Below, piece by piece: positions 26,925-33,039 of a stretch of DNA of 33,039 nt. The notes beneath the pieces were generated by a model. The model was not told where the DNA came from, did not search any database, and was given only the letters and a program-made list of their open reading frames with translations. The translations under genes were made by a program, and so were the position numbers. The stretch is from Robertmurraya massiliosenegalensis JC6 (lineage in GTDB: Bacteria > Bacillota > Bacilli > Bacillales > Cytobacillaceae): the NCBI RefSeq assembly GCF_000311725.1, contig NZ_HE978518.1, forward strand, positions 40,972 to 74,010, given 5' to 3'. How positions within the stretch are numbered: position 1 is the first letter of the stretch; each line of letters begins with the position of its first letter.

Positions 26925-27860
26925 ATGAAAAGAATATTAATTACAGGTGCACTAGGCCAAATTGGTTCAGAATTAACGGTCAAGTTAAGAGATATTTATG
27001 GGACAGATAATGTCATTGCTACTGATATTCGCAAAGATGAAGAAACAGAAGGACCATTTGAAACGCTGGATGTTTCCGACGATTATAAAATGTATGAGAT
27101 TGCAAAAAAGCATGAAGTCGATACGATTATTCATCTTGCCGCATTGCTTTCAGCAACAGCTGAAAAGAAGCCGATATTTGCTTGGAATCTCAATATGGGT
27201 GGTCTTGTCAACGCTCTTGAAACCGCAAGAGAGTTGAATTGTCAATTTTTCACACCGAGTTCTATCGGAGCCTTTGGTCCAACAACCCCAAAGGACAACA
27301 CACCACAGGACACCATACAACGCCCAACGACGATGTATGGTGTTAATAAAGTAGCCGGTGAGTTACTCTCAGATTACTATTTTCAAAAATTTGGAGTCGA
27401 TACGAGAGGGTTACGGTTTCCTGGCTTGATTTCTTATGTCACTCCACCTGGTGGGGGTACGACTGACTATGCGGTTGAAATTTATTATGAAGCCATTCGA
27501 AACGGCAAATATACATCCTATATTGATAAAGGAACTTATATGGATATGATGTATATGCCTGATGCTTTGGATGCCATTGTCCAGTTGATGGAGGCTGATC
27601 CAGCGCAGTTAAAACATCGTAATTCCTTTAATGTAACAGCAATGAGCTTTGCCCCTGAGGAGATCGCAGGCGAGATTCAAAAGCATATCGGAAATTTTGA
27701 ATTGAACTATAACGTCGATCCAGCACGACAACAAATTGCCGATAGTTGGCCAAATTCGATTGATGCGACAGCTGCGAAAGAAGAATGGGGCTTTAAGACA
27801 ATTTACAATCTCCAAACGATGACGGTTGATATGTTGGAAAAACTAAGTGCAAAACTATAA
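26925..27860 (+). CDS. tdh: L-threonine 3-dehydrogenase, SDR (GalE-like) type
   Basis: A 311-residue extended short-chain dehydrogenase. The nucleotide motif GALGQIG is at 8-14 (G8, G11, G14), the acidic NAD+ selector follows in ATDIR, and the catalytic Y138 and K142 lie in [12 protein letters not shown] with S112/S113 in [10 protein letters not shown]. It oxidises L-threonine to 2-amino-3-oxobutyrate, the substrate of the preceding kbl product. This is the GalE-type threonine dehydrogenase, distinct from the zinc-dependent MDR-type enzyme also called Tdh. A generic UDP-sugar epimerase is less likely given the kbl linkage. The gene ends at a terminator. Confidence 0.9.
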   Translation: MKRILITGALGQIGSELTVKLRDIYGTDNVIATDIRKDEETEGPFETLDVSDDYKMYEIAKKHEVDTIIHLAALLSATAEKKPIFAWNLNMGGLVNALETARELNCQFFTPSSIGAFGPTTPKDNTPQDTIQRPTTMYGVNKVAGELLSDYYFQKFGVDTRGLRFPGLISYVTPPGGGTTDYAVEIYYEAIRNGKYTSYIDKGTYMDMMYMPDALDAIVQLMEADPAQLKHRNSFNVTAMSFAPEEIAGEIQKHIGNFELNYNVDPARQQIADSWPNSIDATAAKEEWGFKTIYNLQTMTVDMLEKLSAKL

Positions 27861-27870
27861 AACTACTATG

Positions 27871-27904
27871 AAGAGCAAGCTTACTATAGGTGAGCTTGCT
27901 CTTT
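27871..27904 (+). terminator. Terminator of kbl-tdh
   Basis: AAGAGCAAGCT and AGCTTGCTCTT form an 11-bp stem with an inner extension, followed by TT. It starts 11 bp after the tdh stop codon. Confidence 0.88.
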
Positions 27905-27978
27905 TATGTATGAAAGTATCGAATATGAAGAATTCTAGAACATAGGAAAAAAATCTAGCTTTTTTATGATTTGCACGA

Positions 27979-28020
27979 TATAATGTAAACAATAGTTTAT
28001 ATAAATTAAACAAATGTTTG
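27979..28020 (+). promoter_or_regulatory. psuK promoter with two overlapping operator-like repeats
   Basis: A perfect -10 TATAAT (27979-27984) is followed by two inverted repeats: TAAAC-aata-GTTTA (27986-27999) and TAAACA-aa-TGTTTG (28007-28020). Both share the TAAAC half-site, and their axes are 21 bp apart, about two helical turns. They cover the expected start of transcription, the position of a repressor site. The -35 is weak (around 27956). The regulator is not identified; PsuK itself has a DNA-binding N-terminus. Confidence 0.6.
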
Positions 28021-28045
28021 TGTTTGAAAATAGGGAGGTGGAAGA

Positions 28046-29149
28046 ATGAGAGAACAACTGTCAGATAAAGAAAAAACTCTTCTCCAGCTAATTCGTAAAA
28101 ATCCGTATATATCGCAGCAAGAATTGGCCGCTGCTTTGTCCATCTCACGCCCAACGGTAGCAAACTTAATCTCCGGTCTCATGAAAAAGGGCTATATTGC
28201 CGGTCGTGCCTATGTGCTATCCAAGGATGAACCAATTGTCTGTATCGGTGGAGCTAATATCGACCGGAAATTCCATGTAAAAGAGAAAGTGCAGGTTGGA
28301 ACTTCGAATCCAGTGAAATCGACACAAAGTGCTGGCGGAGTTGCAAGAAATATTGCTGAGAATTTAGGAAGACTTGGATTGAACGTGTCATTACTGACAT
28401 GCTGTGGACAGGACTCAGATTGGCGCTATATTAAAGAAGTTTCTTCTCCTTTTATGAATTTAGACTTCGTTTCACCAATTGGAAAAGCTGCGACTGGTTC
28501 TTATACAGCGATTTTAGAACGCTCTGGTGAAATGGTGATGGCACTAGCTGACATGGAGGTATATGAATTTATTACACCAAAGTTGTTAGAAAATCATCTA
28601 TCCTTGTTGAAACAATCAAAGTGTATCATCGCTGATCTAAATACACCAAAGGAAGCATTAGAATTTCTCTGCCATTTTTCGAGGGAAAATAAGAAAGATA
28701 TCGTTTTGATTCCCGTATCTTCCCCAAAAATGAAGCGGCTTCCGAAAAAGTTAGACGATGTTACATGGGTAATTACAAATTGTGATGAAACAGAAGCCTA
28801 TTTTAATACAAAAATAAATGATGCGAACGATTGGAGTAACGCTTTAAATAGATGGCTATCACTCGGGATTAAAAATGTCATTATCACGAATGGCAAGAAA
28901 GGTGCTCTAATCGGAAACCGAGAAGAAACACTCTATATTCCCGCTAAAGAAGTAACCGAAATTATTGACGTTACTGGAGCAGGTGACGCATTTTCTGCCG
29001 CCGTTGTCTATTCGTGGCTTGAAGGCAAAAGCATTAGAGAAATAGGGAAAGCAGGCACTATCAATGCCTATAAAACATTACAATCACCTTACACCGTTCG
29101 TCAGGATCTTACATCCATACAATTACAGAAGGACATGGAGGAAATATAA
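28046..29149 (+). CDS. psuK: Pseudouridine kinase with N-terminal HTH domain
   Basis: A 367-residue fusion: residues 1-55 form a winged helix-turn-helix ([40 protein letters not shown]), and residues about 65-365 a PfkB sugar kinase. The kinase part shows the N-terminal [11 protein letters not shown], the [17 protein letters not shown] motif and the C-terminal DVTGAGDAF with catalytic D314. It phosphorylates pseudouridine to pseudouridine 5'-phosphate for PsuG. The kinase assignment over other PfkB substrates rests on the one-base overlap with psuG. GGGAGGTGG precedes ATG 28046. The HTH may let the enzyme bind the TAAAC repeats just upstream, which is inference. Confidence 0.93.
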   Translation: MREQLSDKEKTLLQLIRKNPYISQQELAAALSISRPTVANLISGLMKKGYIAGRAYVLSKDEPIVCIGGANIDRKFHVKEKVQVGTSNPVKSTQSAGGVARNIAENLGRLGLNVSLLTCCGQDSDWRYIKEVSSPFMNLDFVSPIGKAATGSYTAILERSGEMVMALADMEVYEFITPKLLENHLSLLKQSKCIIADLNTPKEALEFLCHFSRENKKDIVLIPVSSPKMKRLPKKLDDVTWVITNCDETEAYFNTKINDANDWSNALNRWLSLGIKNVIITNGKKGALIGNREETLYIPAKEVTEIIDVTGAGDAFSAAVVYSWLEGKSIREIGKAGTINAYKTLQSPYTVRQDLTSIQLQKDMEEI

Positions 29150-30060
29150 TGAAATCCTATATCGTATTATCAGAAGAAGTAAAAGCAGCGAAAGAACAAG
29201 GGAAGCCAATTGTTGCCCTTGAGTCAACGATCATTTCTCATGGAATGCCCTATCCTCAGAATGTAAAGACCGCAAGAGAAGTGGAAGATATCATCCGTGA
29301 AAAAGGAGCCGTTCCTGCAACGATTGCGATCTTAGACGGAAAAATTAAGATTGGATTGTCCGATGAAGAACTTGAAATGTTCGGCAAGAGCACAGATGTG
29401 GCGAAGGCTTCACGACGAGACATCCCATATTTACTTGCAACAAAGAAAAAAGGAGCGACAACCGTTGCTGCAACGATGATTTGTGCTGACTTAGCAGATA
29501 TACGCATTTTTGTTACAGGGGGAATAGGTGGCGTCCATCGTGGTGCTGAAACAACGATGGACATCTCAGCAGATCTCGAAGAACTAGCGAATACAAATGT
29601 AGCTGTTATTTGCGCAGGAGCAAAATCGATTCTTGATTTAGGATTAACGATGGAATACCTAGAAACAAAAGGTGTCCCTGTCATTGGTTATCAAACTGAT
29701 CGTCTACCAGCATTTTATACAAGAACAAGCGAGCATCCCGTTAACTTCCGTTCTGACCAAGCTAACGAAATTGCCGCTACGTTAAAAACGAAGTGGGATT
29801 TAAAATTAAAAGGTGGAGTTGTCGTTGCAAATCCAATTCCAGAAGAATACGCAATGGATGAAACGCTTATCACAAACGTAATTGAGAAGGCATTAGAAGA
29901 AGCAGGTGAACAACACATAAGCGGTAAAGACTCCACACCGTTCCTCCTTGCAAAAGTTAAAGAGCTCACAGGTGGAAAAAGTCTTGAAACCAATATTGAA
30001 CTTGTTAAAAATAACGCCCGTCTAGGTGCTGAAATAGCAGTTAGCTTTAATGAGAAATAA
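29149..30060 (+). CDS. psuG: Pseudouridine-5'-phosphate glycosidase
   Basis: A 303-residue cytoplasmic enzyme that breaks the C-C glycosidic bond of pseudouridine 5'-phosphate to uracil and ribose 5-phosphate. Strong family markers are [20 protein letters not shown] at the N-terminus, [37 protein letters not shown] and [19 protein letters not shown] with the catalytic lysine, and [10 protein letters not shown]. Its ATG overlaps the psuK stop (TAATG), so the two are coupled. Together they salvage pseudouridine released from RNA turnover. A long convergent terminator separates it from selD. Confidence 0.96.
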   Translation: MKSYIVLSEEVKAAKEQGKPIVALESTIISHGMPYPQNVKTAREVEDIIREKGAVPATIAILDGKIKIGLSDEELEMFGKSTDVAKASRRDIPYLLATKKKGATTVAATMICADLADIRIFVTGGIGGVHRGAETTMDISADLEELANTNVAVICAGAKSILDLGLTMEYLETKGVPVIGYQTDRLPAFYTRTSEHPVNFRSDQANEIAATLKTKWDLKLKGGVVVANPIPEEYAMDETLITNVIEKALEEAGEQHISGKDSTPFLLAKVKELTGGKSLETNIELVKNNARLGAEIAVSFNEK

Positions 30061-30065
30061 GGAAT

Positions 30066-30106
30066 ATGTAAAAAGGTGAAATCAAGTTGATTTCACCTTT
30101 TTACAT
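30066..30106. terminator. Bidirectional terminator between psuG and selD
   Basis: A nearly perfect palindrome of two 20-base arms around one central base, with A-runs and T-runs on both sides of the GGTGAAATC core. It sits 6 bp after the psuG stop. The selD UGA stop codon (30093-30095) lies inside it. Confidence 0.9.
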
Positions 30107-31145
30107 AGATTAACTTATCTCTTTTTTCAGTTACTTTTCCCACAATCGCCGCATCAATAAGACCATGTTTATGTAGTCTATCGACATAACTTTGCGCATC
30201 TTGCTCAGGTAGTGCAACAAGAAGTCCTCCTGAGGTGATTGCATCACATAAAATCATTTGTTCTTCAAGAGCGATTCCTTCATAAACAACATCATCGACA
30301 AGCCAGCTATGATTAGATTTAGAGCCTCCTGGAATGATCCCTTGTTTGGCTAACTCATATGTGCCCTCGAGAACAGGGACTGAACCAAAGATAAACTCAA
30401 AGCTTACTTCACTGCCTCTTGCCATTTCACTGCCATGTCCGAGTAAACCGAATCCTGTCACATCGGTTACAGCATGTGGGGTGGATTCTTTCAAAAGTTC
30501 AGCAGCATTTTTATTCAAAGTGGCCATGACTTCAGTCACTTTTGCTTCCTGCTCAGGTGTAACCACTTGTCTCTTTATGCCAGTAGTCATAATTCCTACA
30601 CCAATCGGTTTTGTCATGACAAGTAAATCACCAGGTTTGGCACCGACATTTTTCCAAACTTTTTCTGGATGAACAATACCGGTAACAGATAAACCAAATT
30701 TTGGTTCTTGATCATCAATGGAATGTCCACCTATTGTAACTGCTCCAGACTCAACCACTTTGTCACTAGCACCACGCAAAATGTCAGCAAGAATATCTGG
30801 GCCAAGCTTCTTCACAGGGTAACCAACTATATTCAGAACGGTTTTAGGAACTCCACCCATTGCATATATATCACTTAGTGCATTAGCAGCAGCGATTTGT
30901 CCAAACATATAGGCATCGTCGACAATCGGAGTGAAATAGTCAAGTGTTTGTACGAGCGCAATTTCATCCGTTAATTTAAATACACCACCATCATCTGATG
31001 TTTCATGACCAACGATTAATTCTGGCACCGGATCATGCTTTGGTAATAAGCGCAAAACTTGCGCTAAGTCCTCAGGACCAATTTTACAGCCTCAACCAGC
31101 TTTACTAGATAAGGAAGTAAGGCGAATAATTTCTTCTTTACTCAC
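30093..31145 (-). CDS. selD: Selenide, water dikinase, a selenoprotein with Sec18
   Basis: SelD makes selenophosphate from selenide and ATP, the selenium donor for Sec-tRNA and tRNA 2-selenouridine. The full protein is 350 residues, starting at GTG 31145 behind GGAGGTGG. An in-frame TGA at 31092-31094 is codon 18 and falls exactly on the catalytic Cys/Sec of the family: the segment reads SSKAGUGCKIGPEDL, with C20 also kept. Without recoding, a gene caller would start near 31055 and lose the active site. The downstream body (ETSDDGGVF, DYFTPIVDDAYMFGQIAAANALSDIYAMGG, TIGGHSI) is canonical. A SECIS-like hairpin lies at 31049-31065. The true stop is also UGA. selA, selB and selC are not in the window. 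Confidence 0.94.
31049..31065 (-). promoter_or_regulatory. Candidate bacterial SECIS hairpin of selD
   Basis: On the coding strand AGCGCA, loop AGTTT, TGCGCT form a 6-bp stem that begins 27 nt after the Sec UGA; the loop GU is at +34 to +35. A GG or GU in a short apical loop within a few tens of bases downstream is the known bacterial SECIS pattern recognised by SelB. The SelW-like gene has the same loop. Confidence 0.7.
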
Positions 31146-31165
31146 GTTGTCCACCTCCACATTCT

Positions 31166-31195
31166 AGTATAACTCTTCATCTAAACATTTCACAA
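31166..31195 (-). promoter_or_regulatory. Probable selD promoter
   Basis: Reverse strand: -35 TTGTGA (31190-31195), an 18-bp spacer and -10 TATACT (31166-31171), about 20 bp before the selD ribosome binding site. It lets selD be expressed apart from the KAS-like gene upstream. Confidence 0.55.
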
Positions 31196-31230
31196 CGATT
31201 GAAGATGATTTCTAATAGGGTGAAGCTTCT

Positions 31231-32217
31231 TTAATATTTTAATAACATCGCTACAAGCTGGAATCCTCCACCAATTGTCCAGAATAGAATATGATCTCCT
31301 CTATTAATCCGACCCTTTTCAATCCCATCATAAAAAGCAAGGAGGGGACTGGTAGTTCCTGTATAGCCAAAACGATCTCCTATATACATAAACTTGTCTT
31401 CGTCTAGTTGATAATGCTCTTTGATCGTTTTAATATTGGCAATTGAAAACTGAGAAAAACAAAATGCATCTAGCTCATTGATTGAGAGATTATTTCTAGA
31501 AAGCATGGTCTCAAACATTTGATAAGTAGGGGGCATTGCAATACTTCCGTCAAATGGAATCCATTGCATCGTTTGTTCTCCAGACCCTTTAATCGTATTC
31601 GAAAGCCCTGTACGAGGAAAATTCGTGTTGCTGTACGTAACAGAATCCGTATGGTAGATCGAATCGATGAAACCAGTGTTTTCATTTGTTTTTTCTAAGA
31701 TGACTGCACATGCGGCATCGCCAAAATTAGCATATGAGATTTCTTCATCAGGATTAGCCATTAATGTGTTGTAATCAGAGCCTACAACAAGAGCTCTTTG
31801 GATAAAAGGATTTGCTTGCATATAGCGGGAAGCTTGATCAATTGCAACAAGCATACCAGCACAATTGGCATTTGTATCCATCGTTAATGTACTATGCTTC
31901 CCATTTAATTTATTGTGAAGCTGGATCGCATTGGAAGTAGCTAAATATTCAGGTGTTTGTGAGGTAAACATAATTAAATCAAGATCTTCACCTGTAAGAT
32001 GGGATTTTTTTAATACATTTATTGAAGCTTCATAAGCCATTGTTAAACTATTCTCACTGTCATTATTAATCACATAGCGTGACTTTCGACCAAGAATGTT
32101 CTCAATAAAATGAGTTGAGTCTCTTCCTTTCTTATTAAAATGTTCTAAATAATAGCTGTTGTCCACAGCATTATCAGGGTAATAGATTGCGATGTCACGG
32201 ATTTTAATATTTGTCAT
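31231..32217 (-). CDS. KAS III-fold acyl transferase-like protein lacking His and Asn
   Basis: A 328-residue thiolase-fold protein of the 3-oxoacyl-ACP synthase III family. The nucleophile C119 is present in DTNANCAGMLVA, and the C-terminal GRINRGDHILFWTIGGGFQL block aligns with FabH. The other two FabH catalytic residues are changed: where FabH has PHQAN, this protein has FSQFS, so the histidine is S255; where FabH has HGNTSAAS, it has FGYTGTTS, so the asparagine is Y285. A decarboxylating condensation is therefore unlikely, and acyl transfer through C119 is more plausible. A terminator-like hairpin separates it from the 116-residue gene upstream. Substrate unknown. Confidence 0.85.
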   Translation of the reverse strand: MTNIKIRDIAIYYPDNAVDNSYYLEHFNKKGRDSTHFIENILGRKSRYVINNDSENSLTMAYEASINVLKKSHLTGEDLDLIMFTSQTPEYLATSNAIQLHNKLNGKHSTLTMDTNANCAGMLVAIDQASRYMQANPFIQRALVVGSDYNTLMANPDEEISYANFGDAACAVILEKTNENTGFIDSIYHTDSVTYSNTNFPRTGLSNTIKGSGEQTMQWIPFDGSIAMPPTYQMFETMLSRNNLSINELDAFCFSQFSIANIKTIKEHYQLDEDKFMYIGDRFGYTGTTSPLLAFYDGIEKGRINRGDHILFWTIGGGFQLVAMLLKY

Positions 32218-32242
32218 GGTTCTTATTTACCTCCAATAAATT

Positions 32243-32269
32243 AAAAAACAAGACTACAGGGAGCCTTGT
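32243..32269 (-). terminator. Intrinsic terminator or attenuator between the STAS-like and KAS-like genes
   Basis: Reverse strand: ACAAGGCT and AGTCTTGT form an 8-bp stem with one G-U pair around a CCCTGT loop, followed by six T. It lies between the two genes and would reduce read-through into the KAS-like gene. Confidence 0.7.
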
Positions 32270-32285
32270 CATTCTATTAAACATT

Positions 32286-32636
32286 TTAGATTTCCTTTAC
32301 TTCTGCATTTGTAAAATTGGTGTTTTTAAAGATTCTATTCAATTGCATTTTCAAGATTGGATTTTTCTTAATTGTAACGACTAATTTGTCAAACCCAGAT
32401 TGCTGATACATCCGAATCGTATTTTCCATCGCAGGGACCATATCTTGTGTTAACACATCCATATCTGTTGAATCAGCGATTAATGTATATTCTTTAGGGT
32501 TTACACTTTTTACTTTTGCTGTATAATCTCCGACAAACTCTTGCACTTGTTGCGGAGTAAACGTTCCTGCAACGACTAAATCAATTGTTTTAGCAACTCG
32601 ATTCACTTTAATAGAATAAGATCCTTCTTTTGCCAT
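32286..32636 (-). CDS. Small STAS-like hypothetical protein, 116 aa
   Basis: The start is ATG 32636 with GAGGGAG 8 nt upstream; a TTG two codons earlier is less well placed. The pattern of short beta strands and helices (YSIKVNRVAKTIDLVVAGTF, then QEFVGDYTAKVKSVNPKEYTLIADSTDMDVLTQDM) looks like a STAS or SpoIIAA-like fold, with a conserved-looking D-S/T-D turn after the second strand, but this is a fold guess. It has no signal peptide, cysteine or membrane segment. It lies 68 bp upstream of the KAS-like gene with a terminator-like hairpin between them, and it heads the unit behind a good promoter. Function unknown; a partner or regulator of the KAS-like enzyme is one possibility. Confidence 0.6.
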   Translation of the reverse strand: MAKEGSYSIKVNRVAKTIDLVVAGTFTPQQVQEFVGDYTAKVKSVNPKEYTLIADSTDMDVLTQDMVPAMENTIRMYQQSGFDKLVVTIKKNPILKMQLNRIFKNTNFTNAEVKEI

Positions 32637-32667
32637 ATTCAAAACTCCCTCATATTTAGTTTTTTAA

Positions 32668-32690
32668 CGTATAACTGAGGTAATTATACG
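32668..32690. promoter_or_regulatory. Operator-like inverted repeat over the STAS-like gene promoter
   Basis: CGTATAA (32668-32674) and TTATACG (32684-32690) form a perfect 7-bp inverted repeat with a 9-base spacer. The right half overlaps the -10 box of the leftward promoter, a location suited to a repressor. The regulator is unknown. Confidence 0.5.
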
Positions 32691-32711
32691 AAATGGAAAC
32701 CTTGCTGTGAA
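32683..32711 (-). promoter_or_regulatory. Sigma-A promoter of the STAS-like/KAS-like unit
   Basis: Reverse strand: -35 TTCACA (32706-32711), a 17-bp spacer and perfect -10 TATAAT (32683-32688). It diverges from the SelW-like gene. Confidence 0.8.
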
Positions 32712-32819
32712 CGGGATTTAACGTAAAAATTCACTCCAAAAAAAATAAAATTATCTGGTATAGGTCTTTGTGTTTATTTTTATAAAATAACAACAGACTT
32801 TTTACCTATTTTTAAATAT

Positions 32820-32848
32820 TTGTCGAAGGAGATTTTCTGATTTAAAAT
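32820..32848 (+). promoter_or_regulatory. Possible promoter of the SelW-like gene
   Basis: TTGTCG (32820-32825), a 17-bp spacer and TAAAAT (32843-32848) lie 59 bp before the start codon. Matches to consensus are moderate. Confidence 0.5.
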
Positions 32849-32907
32849 GTATTTAATGAAAAGTGAATTTTTTATGAATGATTTCATCGAGAAGGAGTAG
32901 ATTTTTT

Positions 32908-33039
32908 ATGAAGGACTTTAAAATCAGTGTAGAATTTTGTATGCAATGAAATTATGCACCAAAAGCTGCGAGTTTCGCAGAAGAGTTATTTAGCCATTTT
33001 CGCTCTAATATAGCAGAAATGAAGCTTATCCCTAGTAGC
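32908..33039 (+). CDS. SelW-like (Rdx family) selenoprotein, 3' end outside window
   Basis: ATG 32908 with AAGGAG upstream opens a frame of 44 codons that stays open to the window edge if the TGA at 32947-32949 is read as selenocysteine. The product begins MKDFKISVEFCMQU, placing C11 and Sec14 in a CxxU redox motif right after the first beta strand, followed by NYAPKAASFAEELFSHF and IAEMKLIPSS, which match the SelW/SelT/SelH/Rdx thioredoxin-like family. A conventional gene caller stops at residue 13 and misses it. Rdx proteins are thought to act as thiol or selenol oxidoreductases with unknown partners. A SECIS-like hairpin lies at 32966-32980. selD is 1.8 kb away. Confidence 0.9.
32966..32980 (+). 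promoter_or_regulatory. Candidate bacterial SECIS hairpin of the SelW-like gene
   Basis: CTGCG, loop AGTTT, CGCAG form a 5-bp stem beginning 17 nt after the Sec UGA; the loop GU is at +23 to +24. Loop sequence equals that of the selD hairpin. Confidence 0.7.

Noticed and set aside
30334-30672. Forward frame inside selD
   Set aside because: Antisense shadow of a well-conserved gene; no ribosome binding site and no recognisable product.
31056-31145. selD as a frameshifted or nonsense-mutated pseudogene
   Set aside because: The TGA falls exactly on the family's catalytic Sec/Cys codon, the frame is otherwise intact on both sides, and a SECIS-like hairpin follows.
32908-32949. SelW-like frame as a 13-codon nonsense ORF
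   Set aside because: The codons after the TGA encode a clear Rdx-family continuation, with a ribosome binding site before the ATG and a SECIS-like hairpin after the TGA.

Overview
This AT-rich window comes from an endospore-forming member of the Bacillaceae. It carries CotF-type spore coat genes, an xpt-pbuX operon behind a guanine riboswitch almost identical to that of Bacillus subtilis, a cidR-cidA-cidB locus, a YfmM-like ABC-F gene, and Gram-positive ribosome binding sites with TTG and GTG starts. Gene order looks like ordinary chromosome. I see no insertion sequence, prophage, CRISPR array, rRNA or tRNA gene. The most unusual property is selenocysteine use: two separate genes at the right end, selD and a SelW-like gene, are read through in-frame UGA codons. 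The host should therefore encode SelA, SelB and SelC outside this window.

Layout. 1-252: gene-free, structured, repeat-like segment ending in a terminator. 253-402: small unknown gene. 587-3640: PAP2 phosphatase, GT4 glycosyltransferase and UDP-glucose dehydrogenase, probably making a glucuronic-acid-containing (glyco)lipid or envelope glycan. 3678-4490: orphan DUF3298 gene followed by a possible gene remnant. 4584-6738: guanine riboswitch, xpt and pbuX for purine salvage. 6825-8874: cidR-cidA-cidB. 8915-9505: guanylate-kinase-like protein with an altered P-loop. 9850-10497: cytoplasmic DUF1906 glycoside-hydrolase-like protein. 10934-11770: spore-coat-like genes plus a 46-residue gene. 11903-18168: mostly single genes (small membrane proteins, MscS channel, DinB-like, oligoendopeptidase F, DUF2161 nuclease-like, DUF1287). 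18218-19777: brnQ behind CodY-like boxes. 19900-20337: ppiB. 20365-23647: phnD-phnC-phnE importer with a double-length permease. 23818-25374: ABC-F. 25684-27860: kbl-tdh threonine degradation. 27979-30060: psuK-psuG pseudouridine degradation with operator-like repeats. 30093-33039: selD, a KAS III-fold protein lacking two catalytic residues, a small STAS-like protein, and a truncated SelW-like selenoprotein.

The right end is the most interesting part. SelD makes selenophosphate, the selenium donor for Sec-tRNA, and is itself a selenoprotein (Sec18), so its synthesis depends on its own product. A divergent SelW-like gene with a CxxU motif lies 1.8 kb away. Both UGA codons are followed by a short hairpin with the same five-base apical loop (AGUUU), as expected of bacterial SECIS elements. 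A conventional gene caller would truncate selD and could miss the SelW-like gene.
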